8,420 nt of DNA, taken from assembly GCA_023433825.1 (NCBI GenBank), contig JAEYTU010000445.1, positions 1 to 8,420 of the forward strand. Direction: 5' to 3'. Every line of letters starts with the position of its first letter. Position 1 is the first letter of the stretch. Positions 1 to 6,794 of the stretch are shown here, piece after piece. Origin of the DNA: Planctomycetota bacterium. GTDB lineage: Bacteria > Planctomycetota > UBA1135 > UBA2386. The notes under the pieces are model-generated. The model was not told the origin of the DNA. It did not search any database and saw only the letters and a program-made list of their open reading frames with translations. Made by a program: the position numbers and the translations under genes.

Positions 1-584
1 TTCGTGATCCGACCGCGCGGGCCGGTGCCGGGGATCGCGGCGAGGTCGATGCCGAGTTCGCGCGCGCGACGTCGCGTCGCCGGTGCGGCGAGGACCTTGC
101 CTGGCGAGGACTGCACGAAGCCCTGTGGTGCCGCGGCGTGGGCGGGCTCCGGCGTCGGGATCTTGACCGGCTTGGCCTCGGGGGCCGGCTGCGCGGCTGG
201 TTCCGCCTTCGCCGGTTGCTTCGCTTCGGCGGGCTTCTGTTCGGCTGGCTTCGGCTCGGCGGCCTTCGGCTCGGCCGGCTTCGCGGCCGGCTTCGCCTCG
301 GCCTTCGGCGCATCGCCACCGCCACCATCGCCACCCGCCGTCGCGCCGACGTCGATGACCGCGATCACCGACTCGACCGGGACGACGTCGCCTTCCTTGA
401 CGCGCAGTTCCTTGATCACGCCGTCGTGCGGCACCGTGATCATCACGGTCGCCTTGTCCGTCATGACCTCGACGAACTCCTGCTCTTCCTTGACCTGCTG
501 CCCGGGCTTCACGAGCCAGCGGACGATCTCGCCCTCGGCGATGCCTTCGCCGATGTCCGGCAGATGGAATTCCTTCAGTGCCAT
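1..584 (-). CDS. Dihydrolipoamide acyltransferase (E2) of a 2-oxoacid dehydrogenase complex, 5' part
   Basis: This is the N-terminal 194 residues of the E2 core enzyme; the gene continues past the left edge, so the catalytic acyltransferase domain is not visible. E2 takes the acyl group from E1 on a swinging lipoyl arm and passes it to CoA in the cytoplasm. Residues 1-80 form one lipoyl domain, beginning ALKEFHLPDIGEGIAEGEI, with the lipoylated lysine K44 in VMTDKATV. Residues about 81-160 are a flexible linker rich in Ala, Pro, Lys and Glu. From about 163 a peripheral-subunit-binding domain follows (ATRRRARELGIDL, then GTGPRGRIT at the edge). The VMTDKA motif and the BCKDH-like E1 genes upstream favour a branched-chain 2-oxoacid complex over pyruvate dehydrogenase. 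The ATG at 584 has a GGAG site 8 nt upstream. E2 lies 96 nt after E1 beta in the same operon. Confidence 0.93.
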   Translation of the reverse strand, partial: MALKEFHLPDIGEGIAEGEIVRWLVKPGQQVKEEQEFVEVMTDKATVMITVPHDGVIKELRVKEGDVVPVESVIAVIDVGATAGGDGGGGDAPKAEAKPAAKPAEPKAAEPKPAEQKPAEAKQPAKAEPAAQPAPEAKPVKIPTPEPAHAAAPQGFVQSSPGKVLAAPATRRRARELGIDLAAIPGTGPRGRIT

Positions 585-611
585 GTTGCTGTCTCCGTCG
601 CTCTTCGTCGG

Positions 612-631
612 GAACTGGGTCGAACTGGGTC
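612..631. repeat. Tandem 10-bp direct repeat between E1 beta and E2
   Basis: GAACTGGGTC occurs twice back to back in the 96-nt gap between the E1 beta stop and the E2 start. It is a perfect two-copy tandem with no known role, most likely a small slippage duplication in untranslated spacer. Confidence 0.6.
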
Positions 632-655
632 GGTGCGGTGTCGGTCGGCGGTCGT

Positions 656-670
656 GCGCGCGGCGCGCGC
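656..670 (-). other. GC-only stem-loop after the E1 beta stop
   Basis: GCGCGC-GGC-GCGCGC can fold into a 6-bp stem with a 3-nt loop, beginning about 10 nt after the E1 beta TGA on the minus strand. There is no T-run, so it is unlikely to be a full terminator. It might tune mRNA stability between E1 beta and E2, or arise by chance in GC-rich DNA. Confidence 0.3.
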
Positions 671-680
671 TACGTGCGGC

Positions 681-1655
681 TCACCACTGAAACGTCTTCT
701 CGATCCCCTTCACGATCCGACGGACGTCGGGCATGTAGAGGTACTCGAGGGTGTACGGGAACGGCGTGTCGAAGCCGGCGACGCGGACGACCGGGCCTTC
801 GAGGTGCTCGATGACCTTTTCGGCGACGATGGCCGCGATCTCGGCGCCGTAGCCGCAGGTCTTCGGCGCCTCGTACACGACGACGCAGCGGCCGGTCTTG
901 CGGACCGAGTCGAGGATCATCTGTTCGTCGAGCGGAACCAGCGTGCGCGGGTCGACGATCTCGACGCTCTTGCCCTGCTTCGCCATCTCCTCGGCGGCCT
1001 GCTCGCAGACCGGGACCATCGAGCCGTAGGCGACGACGGTCACGTCGGTGCCCTCGCGGACGATGCGGCCCTTGCCGAGCGGCACGTAGTGCTCGCCCTC
1101 GGGGACGTCGCCCTTGACGGCGCGGTAGAGCTTCTTCGGCTCGAGGAACATCACGGGGTCCTCGTCGCGCATCGCAGCGATCAAGAGCCCCTTCGTGTCC
1201 GCCGGCGTCGACGGGATCACGACCTTCAGTCCCGGCGTGTGGCAGAAGTACGCCTCGCTCGACTGACTGTGGTAGTGACCGCCGCGAATGCCACCGCCGT
1301 ACGGCGTGCGGATGACCATCGGGCACGTGTACTCGCCGCCGCTGCGGTACCGCATCTTCGCCGCCTCCGACACGATCTGGTCGAACGCGGGATAGATGAA
1401 GTCGAGGAACTGGATCTCGGGGACCGGCCGCATGCCGTAGACGGCCATGCCGACGGCCGCGCCGATGATCCCGCACTCGGACAGCGGCGTGTCGAAGCAG
1501 CGGTCCTTGCCGAACTGCTTCTGCAGGCCCTCGGTCGCGCGGAACACGCCGCCGTTCACGCCGACGTCCTCGCCGAAGACGACGACGCGTTCGTCGCGTC
1601 CCATCTCGTAGCGAAGCGCGTCGTTGACGGCCTGGATCAAGGTCATCTGTGCCAT
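681..1655 (-). CDS. 2-oxoacid (probably branched-chain) dehydrogenase E1 component, beta subunit
   Basis: The 324-residue protein has the usual length for E1 beta. With E1 alpha it forms the alpha2-beta2 thiamine-diphosphate decarboxylase that hands an acyl group to the E2 lipoyl arm. Visible features are an N-terminal pyrimidine-binding region with FGEDVGVNGGVF (27-38), DTPLSE (55-60) whose E60 matches the glutamate that activates the cofactor, the AAKMRYRSGGE segment (98-108), and GGHYHSQ (125-131) with H129 at the active-site histidine position. The C-terminal transketolase domain contains KTGRCVVVYEAPKTCGYGAE. From memory, the GGGI-GG-HSQ and CGYGAE segments look closer to Pseudomonas BkdA2 than to PdhB. 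The ATG at 1655 has a modest GAGAG site 4 nt upstream; Met4 is a less likely start. The gene lies 82 nt after E1 alpha. Acetoin or pyruvate dehydrogenase remains possible. Confidence 0.95.
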   Translation of the reverse strand: MAQMTLIQAVNDALRYEMGRDERVVVFGEDVGVNGGVFRATEGLQKQFGKDRCFDTPLSECGIIGAAVGMAVYGMRPVPEIQFLDFIYPAFDQIVSEAAKMRYRSGGEYTCPMVIRTPYGGGIRGGHYHSQSSEAYFCHTPGLKVVIPSTPADTKGLLIAAMRDEDPVMFLEPKKLYRAVKGDVPEGEHYVPLGKGRIVREGTDVTVVAYGSMVPVCEQAAEEMAKQGKSVEIVDPRTLVPLDEQMILDSVRKTGRCVVVYEAPKTCGYGAEIAAIVAEKVIEHLEGPVVRVAGFDTPFPYTLEYLYMPDVRRIVKGIEKTFQW

Positions 1656-1691
1656 GGTTCTCTCGTGTCGTCTCGGTCGGCGGATCAGGTC

Positions 1692-1709
1692 GTCGGTGTC
1701 GGTGTCGGT
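1692..1709. repeat. Three tandem GTCGGT hexamers between E1 alpha and E1 beta
   Basis: Three perfect GTCGGT copies (ACCGAC on the transcribed strand) are followed by a partial fourth, GTCGTC, inside the 82-nt spacer. This is a short microsatellite-like tract. Being outside coding sequence it could change in copy number and alter the spacer length. Confidence 0.6.
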
Positions 1710-1737
1710 GTCGTCGCGGCGCGTGTCGGACCGCCTT

Positions 1738-2844
1738 TCACAGCGGGAACTCGCCTTCGTTGCCTGCGGCGTTCTCGCCGAGGCTCAGCAGGTCGGCCTT
1801 CTGCTCCTGCAGCTGCGGCGTCAGGTTCATGTAGACGTCGTCGAACAGCGACTCGGCCGGCGGGCGCGGCAGCGTCTCGACGCGCTTGATCGCGTCGTTG
1901 ATGTACGCCTTGCAGCGCTCGACGACGCCGGCCTCGTACTTCTCGTCCCACAGGCCCTTCTGCTTCAGGTAGAGCTGGAAGCGCGCGATCGGGTCACGCT
2001 GCTTCCACTCGTCGACGATCTTCGGGTCGCGGTAGCGCGTCGGGTCGTCGGACGACGAATGCGGTCCCATCCGGAACGTGACCGTCTCGACGAGCGTCGG
2101 CCCGCCGCCCTTGCGCGCGCGGTCGACAGCTTCCTTGCAGACGCGGTAGACGGCGAGCACGTCGTTGCCGTCGACGCGGACGCCGGGCATCCCGTAGGCG
2201 GCGGCCTTCGCGGCGATCGTCTCGCTGCCCGACTGGCCTTCGAGCGGCACCGAGATCGCCCAGTGGTTGTTCTCGCAGACGAACACGCACGGCGCCTTGT
2301 AGACGGCGGCGAAGTTCAATCCGGCGTGGAAGTCGTTCGAGCTCGTTCCGCCGTCGCCGAAGTAGGTCATGAAGACCGTGTCCTCCTTGCGAATGCGCGC
2401 GGCCATCGCGGCGCCGGCGGCGTGACTGATCTGCGTGCCGATCGGCGAGCTGATCGAGACGAAGTTGATCGAGCGGAAGCTGTAGTGGACCGGCATCTGC
2501 CGGCCCTTGCCGACGTCTCCCGAGTTGCCGTGCCACTCGGCGACGATCTCGTCGATCTTCGCGCCGCGCAGCAGCGGAATGCCGGGCTGACGGTAGGCGG
2601 GGAAGATCCAGTCGGAGTCCTTCAACGCGTAGGCGCTGCCGATGTGGCTCGCCTCCTGCCCGGTCGACGGCAGGTAGAAGCCGATGCGGCCCTGGCGCTG
2701 AAGCACGAGCCCGCGCTCGTCCATGATCCGGGTCTGCACCATCGTCTCGTAGAGACGGCGCAGTTCGGCCGCTTCGAGCTTCGGCTCCTTGCCCTTCGAC
2801 GCCTTGCCGTTCTTCTCGATGATCGTCAGCAGCTCGTCTCGCAT
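1738..2844 (-). CDS. 2-oxoacid (probably branched-chain) dehydrogenase E1 component, alpha subunit
   Basis: This 368-residue protein is the thiamine-diphosphate-binding E1 subunit, which decarboxylates 2-oxo acids such as those from Val, Leu and Ile. The cofactor motif runs from GDG (163-165) to NN (192-193), about 27 residues apart. Segments typical of BCKDH alpha are RQGRIGFYLPSTGQEA (50-65), DVGKGRQMPVHY (110-121), ISSPIGTQI (131-139) and RMGPHSSSDDPTRYR (258-272), which is the phosphorylation-loop region with H262 next to the catalytic pocket. The frame stays open far upstream, into lipA, but homology begins only after the ATG at 2844. That ATG has a GGAG site 8 nt upstream and overlaps the lipA stop by one base. 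Pyruvate dehydrogenase alpha is the main alternative, but the GKGRQMPVHY and HSSSDD segments argue for BCKDH. Confidence 0.95.
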   Translation of the reverse strand: MRDELLTIIEKNGKASKGKEPKLEAAELRRLYETMVQTRIMDERGLVLQRQGRIGFYLPSTGQEASHIGSAYALKDSDWIFPAYRQPGIPLLRGAKIDEIVAEWHGNSGDVGKGRQMPVHYSFRSINFVSISSPIGTQISHAAGAAMAARIRKEDTVFMTYFGDGGTSSNDFHAGLNFAAVYKAPCVFVCENNHWAISVPLEGQSGSETIAAKAAAYGMPGVRVDGNDVLAVYRVCKEAVDRARKGGGPTLVETVTFRMGPHSSSDDPTRYRDPKIVDEWKQRDPIARFQLYLKQKGLWDEKYEAGVVERCKAYINDAIKRVETLPRPPAESLFDDVYMNLTPQLQEQKADLLSLGENAAGNEGEFPL

Positions 2845-3800
2845 CACGTGTTCTCCGAAGTGGCTTCCGTCGCCTTGGCGGCATGCGGCGTGTCGGCGTT
2901 GCGCCGGCGCAGCATGCCCTCGATGTAGAACTCGGCGGCCTTGTACGAGGACCGGACCAGGGGCCCGGACGCGCAGTACAGGAAGCCCTTCCGCATCGCG
3001 CGCTGTTCGAGTGCCTTGAAGCGCGGCGGTGGCACGTGCTCGGCGACCGGCAGGTGCTTCAACGTCGGGCGCAGGTATTGGCCGAACGTCACGACGTCGA
3101 CGTCGTGCGCGCGCAGGTCGTCCATCGCCTGGTCGAGTTCGCGGTCGGTCTCGCCGAGACCGAGCATCAACGACGACTTCGTCACGACGCCGGGGCGCAG
3201 GCGCTTCGCCTCCCGCAGCATCTGCAGCGACAGCGCGTAGTCGCACCGGTAGTCGCGGACGCGCTTGGTCAGGCGTTCGACGGTCTCGACGTTGTGCGCG
3301 AAGACGTCGGGCGCGCCGGCCAGCAGCGCGGCGAGGTCGTCGGTGCGGCCTTGGAAGTCGCCGGTCAACGCCTCGACGAGGATGTCGGCGTCGCGGCGCT
3401 TGATCGCCTGGATCGTCCGCGCGAAGTGGTCGGCACCGCCGTCGCTGAGGTCGTCGCGGTCGACCATCGTCAGGACGACGTAGCGCAGCTTCATCGCGGC
3501 GATCGCGTCGGCGACCTTCTCGGGCTCGGCCTCGTCGACCGGCACGCCGTTCCGATGCGTCTTGACGGCGCAGAACCGGCAGCCGCGCGTGCAGACGTCG
3601 CCGAGCAACATGAACGTCGCCGTCCCGCCGGCCCAGCACTCGCCCATGTTCGGGCAACGCGCTTCCTCGCAGACCGTGTGGAGCCCGCGCTCGCGGAGCA
3701 GCTTCGACAGGTTGGCGGTGACTGGGCCGTGCGGCAGCGGAACCTTCAGCCAGTCGGGCTTCGGTCCAGGGGTCACGCGCTTTGCGGCCGAGTGCGTCAT
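2844..3800 (-). CDS. lipA: Lipoyl synthase (radical SAM)
   Basis: LipA inserts two sulfur atoms into an octanoyl group carried on E2 or GcvH lysines, making lipoyl cofactor. The 318-residue sequence has both signature clusters: the auxiliary [4Fe-4S] ligands C44, C49 and C55 (CX4CX5C) and the radical-SAM cluster C70, C74 and C77 (CX3CX2C, in GDVCTRGCRFCAV). It also has the VVLTMVDRDDL and GGADHFA segments and the C-terminal RSSY motif (283-286) that supplies the serine ligand to the auxiliary cluster. The last 23 residues are a polar, Ala-rich tail. It is the first gene of an operon with E1 alpha, E1 beta and E2, whose E2 is its likely substrate. The ATG at 3800 has no purine-rich site upstream, and no other in-frame ATG or GTG lies before it in the intergenic region. 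No lipB or lplA is in the window. Confidence 0.97.
   Translation of the reverse strand: MTHSAAKRVTPGPKPDWLKVPLPHGPVTANLSKLLRERGLHTVCEEARCPNMGECWAGGTATFMLLGDVCTRGCRFCAVKTHRNGVPVDEAEPEKVADAIAAMKLRYVVLTMVDRDDLSDGGADHFARTIQAIKRRDADILVEALTGDFQGRTDDLAALLAGAPDVFAHNVETVERLTKRVRDYRCDYALSLQMLREAKRLRPGVVTKSSLMLGLGETDRELDQAMDDLRAHDVDVVTFGQYLRPTLKHLPVAEHVPPPRFKALEQRAMRKGFLYCASGPLVRSSYKAAEFYIEGMLRRRNADTPHAAKATEATSENT
2853..2856 (-). promoter_or_regulatory. Shine-Dalgarno site for E1 alpha inside lipA
   Basis: Read on the minus strand, GGAG lies 8 nt before the ATG at 2844, within the last codons of lipA. It fixes the E1 alpha start even though the same frame stays open far upstream. With the TGATG stop/start overlap (2846-2842), it points to translational coupling of lipA to E1 alpha. 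Confidence 0.7.
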
Positions 3801-3847
3801 CGAGTGGGGGGCTCGGTCGCGTGTCCGACCGGGCGAGAGGGCGCGGC

Positions 3848-3877
3848 AGGATAGGCAGCGCGTCCAAGTCCAACCAA
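3848..3877 (-). promoter_or_regulatory. Candidate promoter of the lipA-dehydrogenase operon
   Basis: On the minus strand, TTGGTT (3877-3872) and TATCCT (3853-3848) are separated by 18 bp. They resemble -35 and -10 elements and would start transcription about 40 nt before the lipA ATG. The match is weak and rests only on inspection. It is the best candidate in the 146-bp divergent region. Confidence 0.35.
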
Positions 3878-3892
3878 GCGGAAAGTCGTTGA

Positions 3893-3908
3893 GATACTGC
3901 CTAGTATC
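3893..3908. promoter_or_regulatory. Inverted repeat, candidate TetR-family operator
   Basis: GATACT-GCCT-AGTATC is a perfect 6-bp inverted repeat with a 4-bp spacer. It stands out as AT-rich against its GC-rich surroundings. It lies between the divergent lipA and TetR starts, 39 bp before the TetR ATG, and contains a TAGTAT (3902-3907) that could serve as the regulator's -10 box. Size and symmetry fit a dimeric TetR-family site; binding is inferred. Autoregulation is the simplest reading, and control of the dehydrogenase operon is possible. Confidence 0.55.
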
Positions 3909-3946
3909 CCTCGGTTGGATCCTCGTCAGAATCTCATCGGTGAACC

Positions 3947-4615
3947 ATGGCGCGACCCGTCGACCCTTCGCTTCGTCAGAGACTGCTCACGGCCGCCGCC
4001 GCAGAGTTCGCGGCGAACGGCTTCGCCGGCACGACGATGGACGGCGTCGGACGCCGCGCGGGAGTCACGAAGGGCGGCGTCTACTTCCACTTCCCCGGCA
4101 AGGAGGAGCTGTTCTTCGCGGTCCTCGACGCGTCGCGCGATGCGCTCGCGCTGGTCCTCGCCGGCGTTCGATCGTCGGACGCGTCGGGCGCGGATCGACT
4201 GACGGCGTTCCTGCGCGAGTACCTCGTCTTCCACCTGAGTCGACCGGCCGAGACGGCGCTGCCGCGCGTTCTCGCGACCGAGCTGCAGCGGAAGTTCACG
4301 ACGGCGGCGCGGGAGGACGCGCGGATCGCGCAGCGCGAACTTCGTCAGCAACTGCGCGAGTTGCTGTCGGCCGGTGCGCAGGACGGCAGTCTGTCGGCCG
4401 GTGATCCGGCGCTCGCGGCGGTCCTGCTCGCCGGCGCACTCGACGGCGTGCTGCACCAATGGCTGACGTCGGCGCAGGACGTCGCGTTGCTCGGCGATCC
4501 AGCGCGCATCGCCGATGCGATGGTCGCCCCGTACCGAATCGCCGGTGGCAAACGACGTCGTCGACGCGCGACGCGTGCGGAGGCCGACGACGCAGGCTTC
4601 CAGCCACCGTTCTGA
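3947..4615 (+). CDS. TetR/AcrR-family transcriptional regulator
   Basis: This 222-residue protein is a DNA-binding regulator. The N-terminal TetR domain spans about residues 10-56: RLLTAAAAEFAANGFAGTTMDGVGRRAGVT, then KGGVYFHFPGKEELF (42-56), the classic recognition helix and following helix. The remainder is the helical ligand-binding and dimerisation domain, too variable to suggest a ligand. The C-terminus ends in a basic run (K202, R203-R207) and a short polar tail, which is somewhat unusual. It diverges from the lipA-E1-E2 operon and has a candidate operator just upstream, so it may respond to a metabolite of branched-chain or acyl-CoA metabolism; this is inference from position only. The ATG at 3947 has only a weak GGTGA close upstream. 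A hairpin-forming repeat begins 2 nt after its stop. Confidence 0.93.
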   Translation: MARPVDPSLRQRLLTAAAAEFAANGFAGTTMDGVGRRAGVTKGGVYFHFPGKEELFFAVLDASRDALALVLAGVRSSDASGADRLTAFLREYLVFHLSRPAETALPRVLATELQRKFTTAAREDARIAQRELRQQLRELLSAGAQDGSLSAGDPALAAVLLAGALDGVLHQWLTSAQDVALLGDPARIADAMVAPYRIAGGKRRRRRATRAEADDAGFQPPF

Positions 4616-4617
4616 CG

Positions 4618-4636
4618 CGACGACGAGGCGTCGTCG
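4618..4636 (+). terminator. Stem-loop just after the TetR stop
   Basis: CGACGACG-AGG-CGTCGTCG forms a perfect 8-bp stem with a 3-nt loop, 2 nt after the TGA of the TetR gene. There is no T-run after it, so it is not a standard intrinsic terminator. It could protect the 3' end or separate the regulator from the glycan genes. CGACG and CGTCG words are very common in this DNA, so chance is a real possibility. Confidence 0.35.
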
Positions 4637-4708
4637 ACGCGACACGAAACGCCGGCGCGGTCGTCGACGACGCATTCGTGCGTCGTTGCTTCGCCCGAAA
4701 GCCTCGCC

Positions 4709-5440
4709 ATGATCCTCGCGATGACGACGCCGGAAGCGCCTCCGGGCGACGACCTCCTGCTGAGCGTCGTCGTCCCCGTCTACAACGAGATCCAGACGCT
4801 CGCGTTGATCGTCGATCGCATCAAGGCGTCCCCGGTCCGCAAGGAGATCGTCCTCGTCGACGACGGTTCGACGGACGGCAGTCGCGAGCTGCTCGACACG
4901 ATGCATGCGCCGCCGCTGATCCGCGTGTTCAAGCACGAGCGCAATCAGGGCAAGGGTGCCGCACTGAAGACCGGGTTCGCACAGGCGATCGGCGACGTCG
5001 TCGTCGTGCAGGACGCAGACCTCGAATACGACCCGGCCGAGTATCCGAAGCTGCTGAAGCCGATCCGCGAGGCCGGCGCCGACGTCGTCTACGGGTCGCG
5101 CTTCCTCGTCGGCGACTACGCGCGCGTGCACATGTTCTGGCACTACCTCGGCAATCGGTTCCTGACGTTCTGCAGCAACCTGTTCACCGGCCTGAACCTG
5201 ACGGACATGGAGACCTGCTACAAGGTCTTCCGTCGCGAGATCATCCAGAAGATCGACATCAAGTGCCGCCGCTTCGACATCGAGCCCGAGCTGACGGCAA
5301 AGATCGCGCGCATGAAGTGTCGCGTCTTCGAGGTGCCGATCAGCTATGCGGGCCGCAATTACGGCGAGGGCAAGAAGATCACGTGGCGCGACGGCTTCGC
5401 GGCGCTGTGGGCAATCGTGAAGTACCGATTCGTCGATTGA
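4709..5440 (+). CDS. Family 2 glycosyltransferase, DPM1-like
   Basis: The 243-residue enzyme has a GT-A fold and probably moves a sugar from a nucleotide donor to a polyprenyl phosphate or another acceptor at the inner face of the membrane. Motifs are SVVVPVYNE (19-27), VDDGSTDGS with D51 and D52, GKGAALKTGF, the metal-binding DxD as D102-A-D104 in VQDADLEYDP, YGSRF, and LTDMETCYKVFRRE starting near 164, a hallmark of the DPM_DPG-synthase-like subgroup. There is no C-terminal membrane-anchor pair, so it matches the short soluble class. The ATG at 4709 has a GAAAG site 7 nt upstream; the in-frame ATG at 4721 is an alternative and lacks one. It is followed after 13 nt by a nucleotide-sugar dehydrogenase, so the two are likely co-transcribed. 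Sugar donor and acceptor cannot be read from the sequence. Confidence 0.92.
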   Translation: MILAMTTPEAPPGDDLLLSVVVPVYNEIQTLALIVDRIKASPVRKEIVLVDDGSTDGSRELLDTMHAPPLIRVFKHERNQGKGAALKTGFAQAIGDVVVVQDADLEYDPAEYPKLLKPIREAGADVVYGSRFLVGDYARVHMFWHYLGNRFLTFCSNLFTGLNLTDMETCYKVFRREIIQKIDIKCRRFDIEPELTAKIARMKCRVFEVPISYAGRNYGEGKKITWRDGFAALWAIVKYRFVD

Positions 5441-5453
5441 GCGACCGACAACG

Positions 5454-6791
5454 ATGACGACCCTTCCTCCCGCCGCCGAGACGCTGCTCCGTCGATTGAA
5501 GGACCGCACTGCGACGGTCGCGATCGTCGGCCTCGGCTACGTCGGCCTCCCGCTGACGCGCGTCATGCATCGCGCCGGCTTCCGTGTGATCGGCTACGAC
5601 GTCGACGAGACGAAGATCGTCCGTCTGCGCGCCGGCCGGCCGTACCTGCATCACCTCGGCGCCGACCTCGTCGTCGAACTGTCGCAGTCGGATCGATTCG
5701 TCCCGACGTCGGATCCGGAACTGCTGCGCGAGGCCGACGCCGTCATCCTGTGCGTTCCTTCACCGCTCGGTCGGCATCTCGAGCCCGACATGACGTACAT
5801 CGTCGAGTCGACGCGGATGGTCGCTCGAACGTTGCACGCCGGGCAGATCGTGGCACTCGAATCGACGACGTATCCCGGGACGACGCGCGGCGACTGTCAG
5901 CCGATCCTCGACGCGACTGGGCTCGTCTGCGGGCGCGACTACTTCCTCGTGTTCAGTCCCGAACGCGAGGATCCGGGCCGAAAGGACGCCGACACGTCGA
6001 CGATTCCGAAGCTCGTCGGCGGTGTCGATCCGATCAGCACGATGCTCGGCCTCGAGCTGTACGGCGCAGGGATCGCGAAGGTCGTCCCGTGCGACACGGC
6101 AGAGATCGCCGAGTCGGCGAAGCTGCTCGAGAACATCTATCGCGCCGTCAACATCGCGCTCGTCAACGAGCTGAAGCCGGTGCTGCACGCCATGGGCATC
6201 GACATCTGGAAGGTCGTCGCCGCTGCCGCGACGAAACCGTTCGGCTTCCAGGCCTTCTATCCCGGCCCCGGACTCGGCGGTCACTGCATCCCGATCGACC
6301 CCTTCTATCTGACGTGGAAGGCGAAGGAGTTCGGTCACCACACGAAGTTCATCGAGCTCGCAGGCGAGATCAACAGCGCCATGCCGCGCTATGTCGTGCA
6401 GCGCACCGTCGCCGTGTTGAACGAGTCGGGCAGAGCCGCGCGCGGCGCGAAGATCCTCGTCGTCGGCATCGCCTACAAACCGGACATCGACGACATCCGC
6501 GAGACGCCGGCGGCCGAGATCATTCATCTGTTCGCCGAGCTCGGCGCCGAGGTCCGCTATCACGATCCGCACGTGCCGACATTCCCGAGCATGCGGAAGT
6601 GGAACTTCAAACTCGACTCCGTCGAGCTGACTCCGGAACGGCTCGCGGCGACCGACGTCGTCGTCATCGTGACCGATCACAAGCGCGTCGACTGGCCGGC
6701 GATCGCCGAGCACGCACGCGTCGTCGTCGACACCCGCAATGCGATCGAGCGTCACGGCCTCGTGCCGAAGGGGACCTTGCACAAGGCGTGA
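5454..6791 (+). CDS. wbpA: Nucleotide-sugar dehydrogenase, WbpA-like UDP-N-acetylglucosamine 6-dehydrogenase
   Basis: This 445-residue enzyme belongs to the UDP-glucose/GDP-mannose dehydrogenase family. It oxidises C6 of a UDP-sugar with two NAD+ to give a uronic acid, here probably UDP-GlcNAcA for surface polysaccharide. The N-terminal Rossmann domain has VAIVGLGYVGLP, with GxGxxG at 26-31. The central domain contains ENIYRAVNIALVNELK (N227), K261 in TKPFGF, and the catalytic C278 in GPGLGGHCIPIDPFYLTWK. The C-terminal UDP-binding domain has VVGIAYKPDIDDIRETPA and ends with VVDTRN. The wording around N227 and C278 resembles WbpA of Pseudomonas more than UDP-glucose dehydrogenase, though the exact substrate is inferred. 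It starts 13 nt after the glycosyltransferase with no evident Shine-Dalgarno site, so it likely depends on translation of that gene. Its stop overlaps a possible GTG start of the next gene. Confidence 0.93.
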   Translation: MTTLPPAAETLLRRLKDRTATVAIVGLGYVGLPLTRVMHRAGFRVIGYDVDETKIVRLRAGRPYLHHLGADLVVELSQSDRFVPTSDPELLREADAVILCVPSPLGRHLEPDMTYIVESTRMVARTLHAGQIVALESTTYPGTTRGDCQPILDATGLVCGRDYFLVFSPEREDPGRKDADTSTIPKLVGGVDPISTMLGLELYGAGIAKVVPCDTAEIAESAKLLENIYRAVNIALVNELKPVLHAMGIDIWKVVAAAATKPFGFQAFYPGPGLGGHCIPIDPFYLTWKAKEFGHHTKFIELAGEINSAMPRYVVQRTVAVLNESGRAARGAKILVVGIAYKPDIDDIRETPAAEIIHLFAELGAEVRYHDPHVPTFPSMRKWNFKLDSVELTPERLAATDVVVIVTDHKRVDWPAIAEHARVVVDTRNAIERHGLVPKGTLHKA

Positions 6792-6794
6792 CGC

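Noticed and set aside
258..272. Residue change GPHS instead of GHHS in the E1 alpha phosphorylation loop (protein residues 258-272)
   Set aside because: As far as I recall, bacterial BkdA1 proteins also have GPHS; the histidine next to the serine (H262) is kept, so it does not signal an inactive enzyme.
138..1889. A 583-codon open frame on the plus strand
   Set aside because: It lies opposite E2 and E1 beta, is dominated by Arg, Asp, Leu and Val as expected from reading high-GC genes in reverse, and shows no family motif.
1624..2928. A 434-codon open frame on the plus strand
   Set aside because: It is antisense to E1 alpha, which has full BCKDH motifs; its composition is that of a high-GC shadow frame.
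2845..3873. Upstream extension of the E1 alpha frame, which would give a 711-residue protein
   Set aside because: The extra 343 residues are an alternative frame of lipA, rich in Arg, Ala and Pro with no domain. The ATG at 2844 has a GGAG site and is where homology begins.
4660..4671. Palindrome GTCGTCGACGAC before the glycosyltransferase
   Set aside because: GTCGTCGAC words are frequent throughout the window, including within coding regions for Asp-Val-Val and similar, so symmetry here is not informative.
3926..5509. A 527-codon open frame on the minus strand
   Set aside because: It runs opposite both the TetR and glycosyltransferase genes, which are clear on the plus strand, and lacks recognisable motifs.
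5760..6782. A 340-codon open frame on the minus strand
   Set aside because: It is antisense to the WbpA-like dehydrogenase, whose catalytic and cofactor motifs are intact.
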